From the NCBI GenBank assembly GCA_016219175.1, contig JACRCD010000069.1:1-46307 (forward strand): a stretch of 46,307 bases of DNA, given 5' to 3'. This DNA comes from Deltaproteobacteria bacterium (lineage in GTDB: Bacteria; Desulfobacterota; Desulfobulbia; Desulfobulbales; SURF-16). Below the pieces are notes generated by a model that saw nothing but the letters and a program-made list of their open reading frames with translations, was not told the DNA's origin and ran no database searches. This document shows, piece by piece, positions 43,402 through 46,307 of this stretch (position 1 is the first letter of the stretch; each line of letters begins with the position of its first letter). The translations under genes and the position numbers were made by a program.

Positions 43402-43651
43402 TGGCACTCTCCAGGGCGCCTTTCCTTATGGCCTCATCCATTTCTTTCAGGCTTTTGGCCTGGCCGTTATACTTGAGACAGGCTGCCACTTCGGAAAGAG
43501 TTGTCGGCGGATATGGCCGGGGGGGTTTCAGCAGGATGCCGTCAGCGGTGTCAATCACCTCCAGTTTCTGGCCAGGTTCCAATTGGTGGGCGTCTCGCAC
43601 GGGTTTGGGGATAATAATCTGTCCCTTGCTGGAAAGTACGGTTGTTGCCAT
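43388..43651 (-). CDS. vapB: VapB-type AbrB/MazE-fold antitoxin
   Basis: An 87-residue protein with the swapped-hairpin AbrB DNA-binding N-terminus (TTVLSSKGQIIIPKPVRDAH; LEPGQKLEVIDTADGILL) and a C-terminal tail that would bind VapC. Such antitoxins also repress their own operon. The site GGAGGT is strong, and a promoter with a palindrome lies just upstream (43684-43712). Confidence 0.9.
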   Translation of the reverse strand: MATTVLSSKGQIIIPKPVRDAHQLEPGQKLEVIDTADGILLKPPRPYPPTTLSEVAACLKYNGQAKSLKEMDEAIRKGALESANDRG

Positions 43652-43683
43652 GGGTGACCTCCGGGTAAGAAAGTTGTAAGAAT

Positions 43684-43712
43684 ACTTTAGAGAGCTAAAC
43701 TTGTTTTGTCAA
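43684..43712 (-). promoter_or_regulatory. vapBC promoter with palindromic operator
   Basis: On the minus strand a perfect -35 TTGACA (43712-43707) and a -10 TAAAGT (43689-43684) are 17 bp apart. The inverted repeat TTTAG-AGAG-CTAAA (43686-43699) covers the -10 and is a likely VapB operator. The same short gap must also hold any promoter for cas4-cas1-cas2. Confidence 0.6.
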
Positions 43713-43735
43713 TCAGAGGCTCACGATTAAAGCAA

Positions 43736-44377
43736 ATGGCTATTTACACAGAAGACGACCTCCTACCTCTGTCTGCCCTGCAGCATCTGCTGTTCTGCCC
43801 GCGGCAGTGCGCCCTAATTCACATCGAGCAACTGTGGCAGGAGAACCTGTTCACCGCCCAGGGCAGGCTGATGCATGATCGGGTTGATCAGTCGGGCCGG
43901 GAATCGCGGAAAGATGTCCGCGTTGAATACGGCATGCCTTTGCGCTCCATGCGGCTGGGATTGATCGGTAAGGGTGATGTTGTCGAGTTTCACCGGATGG
44001 ATTCTAAAGAAGGCTGGCAGCCGTTCCCGGTTGAATATAAGCGGGGCAAGGAGAAAAAGGAGAACTGGGACAAGGTGCAGCTCTGCGCCCAGGCCATCTG
44101 TCTTGAAGAGATGCTTGGGCTTGCGGTCCCGGCCGGCGCGCTTTTTTACGGCAAGAATCGGAGGCGGCAGGATGTTGTTTTTACCGATGAGCTGCGGCGG
44201 GAGACGGAAGAGACGGCGCTGAAGTTGCACGAACTCATCGGCGCGGGCAGGACACCCCAGTCGGTTTATAGCAAAAGATGCGATTCCTGTTCGTTTTATG
44301 AAATCTGTCTGCCGAAGATACTGGAGAAAAGAAGAAAGATTGATCGTTATCTTGATCAGGCCTGCGAGGAACAATGA
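43736..44377 (+). CDS. cas4: Cas4 RecB-like nuclease
   Basis: A 213-residue Cas4. Iron-sulfur Cys21 in LLFCPRQCALIH pairs with the C-terminal CDSCSFYEIC cluster. Nuclease residues Asp81 (GKGDVVEF), Glu100 and Lys102 (PVEYKRGK) and the QhxxY-like QLCAQAI stretch are present. Cas4 trims prespacers and sets the PAM end for integration by Cas1-Cas2. ATG 43736 is preferred over TTG 43706. It overlaps cas1 by 4 bp. It is separated from cas7c by the accessory island. Confidence 0.93.
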   Translation: MAIYTEDDLLPLSALQHLLFCPRQCALIHIEQLWQENLFTAQGRLMHDRVDQSGRESRKDVRVEYGMPLRSMRLGLIGKGDVVEFHRMDSKEGWQPFPVEYKRGKEKKENWDKVQLCAQAICLEEMLGLAVPAGALFYGKNRRRQDVVFTDELRRETEETALKLHELIGAGRTPQSVYSKRCDSCSFYEICLPKILEKRRKIDRYLDQACEEQ

Positions 44378-45405
44378 AAAAACATCTGAACACACTGTTT
44401 GTCACCACCCAGGGCGCGTATCTGGCCAAGGAAGGCGAGACGGTAGCCGTCAAGGTGGAAGGCAAGATACGCATGCAGCTGCCGGTGCACACCCTGGGCG
44501 GCATTGTCTGTTTCGGACAGGTGTCCTGCAGCCCGTATCTTATGGGGTTCTGCGCCGAAAAAGACGTGGCCATAAGCTTTTTGTCCGAACATGGGCGTTT
44601 TCTGGCCAAGGTGCAGGGGCCGGTTTCCGGCAATGTTCTGCTCAGGCGTGAGCAGTACCGCTGGGCCGATGACCAGGACAAATCGACATCTATCGCCCGG
44701 TCAGCCGTGGTCGGTAAAATCAGCAACTGCCGGAGTGTGTTGCAGCGGGCTCTGCGCGACCATGCCGACAAGATCGACGTGGTGGTTCTGCAGGGGGCGA
44801 TTGACCGGCTCAATTCCATCCTCATGCACATCCGGGAGGACATCCCGCTTGATACCATTCGAGGATATGAAGGCGAGGCCGCCCAAGTCTATTTCAATGT
44901 CTTTGACAATCTGATCACTTCGCAGAAGGAAAATTTCGTTTTTCACGAGAGAAGCCGCCGGCCACCTCTGGACAGGGTAAACTGCCTGCTCTCCTTTCTT
45001 TACACCATGGTCATGCACGATGTGCGATCGGCCCTGGAATGTGTCGGGCTTGATCCTGCTGTCGGGTTTCTGCACCGAGACCGTCCCGGACGTCCCGGCC
45101 TGGCCCTGGACATGATGGAGGAATTCAGACCGTTTCTTGCCGACCGTCTTGCCCTGTCGCTGATCAACCTTTCCCAGGTGAAAGATAAGGGTTTCCGGGT
45201 CATGGAATCCGGGGCGGTTCTGATGGATGACGATACCCGCAAGACGGTGCTGGTTGCCTATCAGAACCGCAAACAAGATGAGATCATGCACCCTTTTATC
45301 AAGGAGAAAATGGAGGTCGGACTGTTGTTCCATACCCAGGCGCTGCTGCTGGCCCGGTATCTGCGGGGTGATCTTGACGGATACCCGGTCTTTCTCTGGA
45401 AATAA
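44374..45405 (+). CDS. cas1: Cas1 integrase (type I-C)
   Basis: A 343-residue Cas1 with metal-binding Glu166 (GYEGEAAQVYF), His234 (GFLHRDRPGRPGLALD) and the Asp/Glu near 246-250. It integrates new spacers at the leader side with Cas2. It overlaps cas4 by 4 bp and is 5 bp from cas2, a tightly packed adaptation operon. Confidence 0.96.
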   Translation: MKKHLNTLFVTTQGAYLAKEGETVAVKVEGKIRMQLPVHTLGGIVCFGQVSCSPYLMGFCAEKDVAISFLSEHGRFLAKVQGPVSGNVLLRREQYRWADDQDKSTSIARSAVVGKISNCRSVLQRALRDHADKIDVVVLQGAIDRLNSILMHIREDIPLDTIRGYEGEAAQVYFNVFDNLITSQKENFVFHERSRRPPLDRVNCLLSFLYTMVMHDVRSALECVGLDPAVGFLHRDRPGRPGLALDMMEEFRPFLADRLALSLINLSQVKDKGFRVMESGAVLMDDDTRKTVLVAYQNRKQDEIMHPFIKEKMEVGLLFHTQALLLARYLRGDLDGYPVFLWK

Positions 45406-45410
45406 ATGTC

Positions 45411-45701
45411 ATGTTTGTACTGGTAAGCTATGATGTGTCGACAATGGACAAGGGTGGGCAGAGAAGACTGCGGCGGGTGGCAAAGGCCTGCAAGAATTTC
45501 GGCCAGCGGGTGCAGTTTTCCGTTTTTGAATGCATCGTCGATCCGGCCCAATGGACGGTTCTCCGGCAGACGCTGATTGATGAGATTGATGAAGAGATGG
45601 ACAGCCTGCGCTTTTACTTTCTGGGCTCGAACTGGCAGCACCGGGTTGAACATGTCGGGGCCAAAAAGGGGATCGATCAGGAGGGGCCGTTGATTGTTTG
45701 A
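45411..45701 (+). CDS. cas2: Cas2 (type I-C)
   Basis: A 96-residue ferredoxin-fold protein beginning MFVLVSYDVSTMDKGGQRRL (Asp8) and containing RVQFSVFECIVDPAQW. It forms the centre of the Cas1-Cas2 integrase. It is the last cas gene, 184 bp before the first repeat. Confidence 0.96.
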   Translation: MFVLVSYDVSTMDKGGQRRLRRVAKACKNFGQRVQFSVFECIVDPAQWTVLRQTLIDEIDEEMDSLRFYFLGSNWQHRVEHVGAKKGIDQEGPLIV

Positions 45702-45885
45702 TATGGGGCGCGAACCGTGAATTGCCATGAAATCCCCGGTAGGTTCGCGCTGTGTGTAACTGTTTGTAATAGAGAGATTTTGAGTTCAGAGTGTTCTTCG
45801 GGAGGAGTGATTTTTTGTTTATTGTATTTGGTATCGCGGAATATGGCGAGCGAAAGGAGGTGGGATAACAGGTTGAAAGGAGACA
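45702..45885 (+). promoter_or_regulatory. CRISPR leader
   Basis: The 184 bp between cas2 and the first repeat are AT-richer than the cas genes and contain no ORF with support. Position and composition mark it as the leader that carries the array promoter and directs spacer integration. No exact promoter hexamers could be fixed. Confidence 0.7.
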
Positions 45886-46307
45886 GTCGCCCCCTGCACG
45901 GGGGCGTGGATTGAAACCTGTCGTCACGGTTGTTCTCCTTATAAAAGTTGGTCGCCCCCTGCACGGGGGCGTGGATTGAAACACATAATCGTCCGCTTCT
46001 TTTTTGGTATCAAATAGTCGCCCCCTGCACGGGGGCGTGGATTGAAACATTTCTCACCTCGTTAAGAAATGGGGCCGATGGGTCGCCCCCTGCACGGGGG
46101 CGTGGATTGAAACAGATTGGGGGGCCTATGTTTCCGGTGGTTCAGCGGTCGCCCCCTGCACGGGGGCGTGGATTGAAACAAATAGGCTTTGACATTATTT
46201 GCGTTGAACCAGGTCGCCCCCTGCACGGTGGCGTGGATTGAAACAAGAAGAGTTTCAATTATTGATATTCGTTCTAAGTAGACCACTTCACGGGGGAGTG
46301 GATTGAA
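45886..46307 (+). CRISPR. Type I-C CRISPR array, seven repeats visible
   Basis: A 32-bp repeat (begins GTCGCCCCCTGC, ends GTGGATTGAAAC, with a CCCC/GGGG stem) starts at 45886, 45951, 46017, 46082, 46148, 46213 and 46278, separated by six spacers of 33-34 bp. Repeats 1-5 are identical. Repeat 6 has one change (GGGGG to GGTGG). Repeat 7 (46278 to window end) has five mismatches in its visible 30 bases, consistent with the trailer end. The orientation follows cas2 and the ATTGAAAC 3' end typical of I-C. Confidence 0.97.

Noticed and set aside
42974-43657. 227-residue plus-strand ORF opposite vapBC
   Set aside because: It is an antisense shadow of two clearly recognisable genes, VapC and VapB.
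45409-46050. 213-residue minus-strand ORF across cas2, the leader and the CRISPR array
   Set aside because: Its [10 protein letters not shown] repeats are only the translation of the CRISPR repeats in reverse.

Overview
The window looks like chromosomal DNA of a Gram-negative, probably anaerobic deltaproteobacterium (Desulfobacterota; a Desulfobulbales-like lineage is my best guess). This rests on gene content and style: PocR/PAS/GAF hybrid histidine kinases, a NodIJ-type ABC exporter, an acetyl-CoA transferase fused to a GNAT domain, an iron-dependent alcohol dehydrogenase, Cys-rich secreted proteins, moderately high G+C and many dispersed palindromic repeats. No rRNA or tRNA gene was recognised.

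Bases 1-17,650 hold mostly housekeeping, sensory and envelope genes: a PocR-PAS-PAS hybrid kinase, a Sel1-repeat lipoprotein-like protein, the dipeptidase PepD, a small Cys-rich protein (with a paralog near 15.4 kb), a Cys-rich secreted protein, an Fe-alcohol dehydrogenase, a YqaA-type membrane protein and a second PAS-PAS hybrid kinase. A minus-strand operon with 4-bp overlaps follows (GAF/PAS protein, ABC ATPase, ABC permease), then a secreted acidic repeat protein and a CoA-transferase/GNAT fusion. Bases 17,650-30,900 hold a response-regulator/PAS protein, a three-module M1 peptidase-ChaN-PDZ protein, a helicase pair (XPB-like SF2 and HrpB), a double-GAF histidine kinase and a CBS + HPP gene pair. 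This part carries two families of MITE-like elements: a 163-bp family (2 copies) and a 135-bp family (3 copies).

Bases 31,200-34,200 are a recombination-scarred stretch. It has a frameshifted coiled-coil gene, a 23S-intervening-sequence-type four-helix-bundle gene flanked on both sides by inverted clusters of 8-nt 'word' repeats, an exported HIRAN protein, a WYL regulator, another word-repeat cluster, and a broken N-terminal fragment of a cas3 gene lying just upstream of an intact one.

Bases 34,209-46,307 are a type I-C CRISPR-Cas locus: cas3, cas5c, cas8c (with an internal, well-signalled start for the small subunit cas11c), cas7c, cas4, cas1, cas2, and a short array of 32-bp repeats whose last visible repeat is degenerate. 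Between the interference genes (to cas7c) and the adaptation genes (from cas4) lies a 3.4-kb accessory island: two BRO-N/antirepressor-like paralogs, an in-frame remnant of a third BRO C-terminus, a RhuM-Fic fusion and an oppositely oriented VapBC toxin-antitoxin pair with its own promoter. The two most interesting systems here are this toxin/antirepressor island inside the cas operon, and the four-helix-bundle gene with its flanking octamer arrays.
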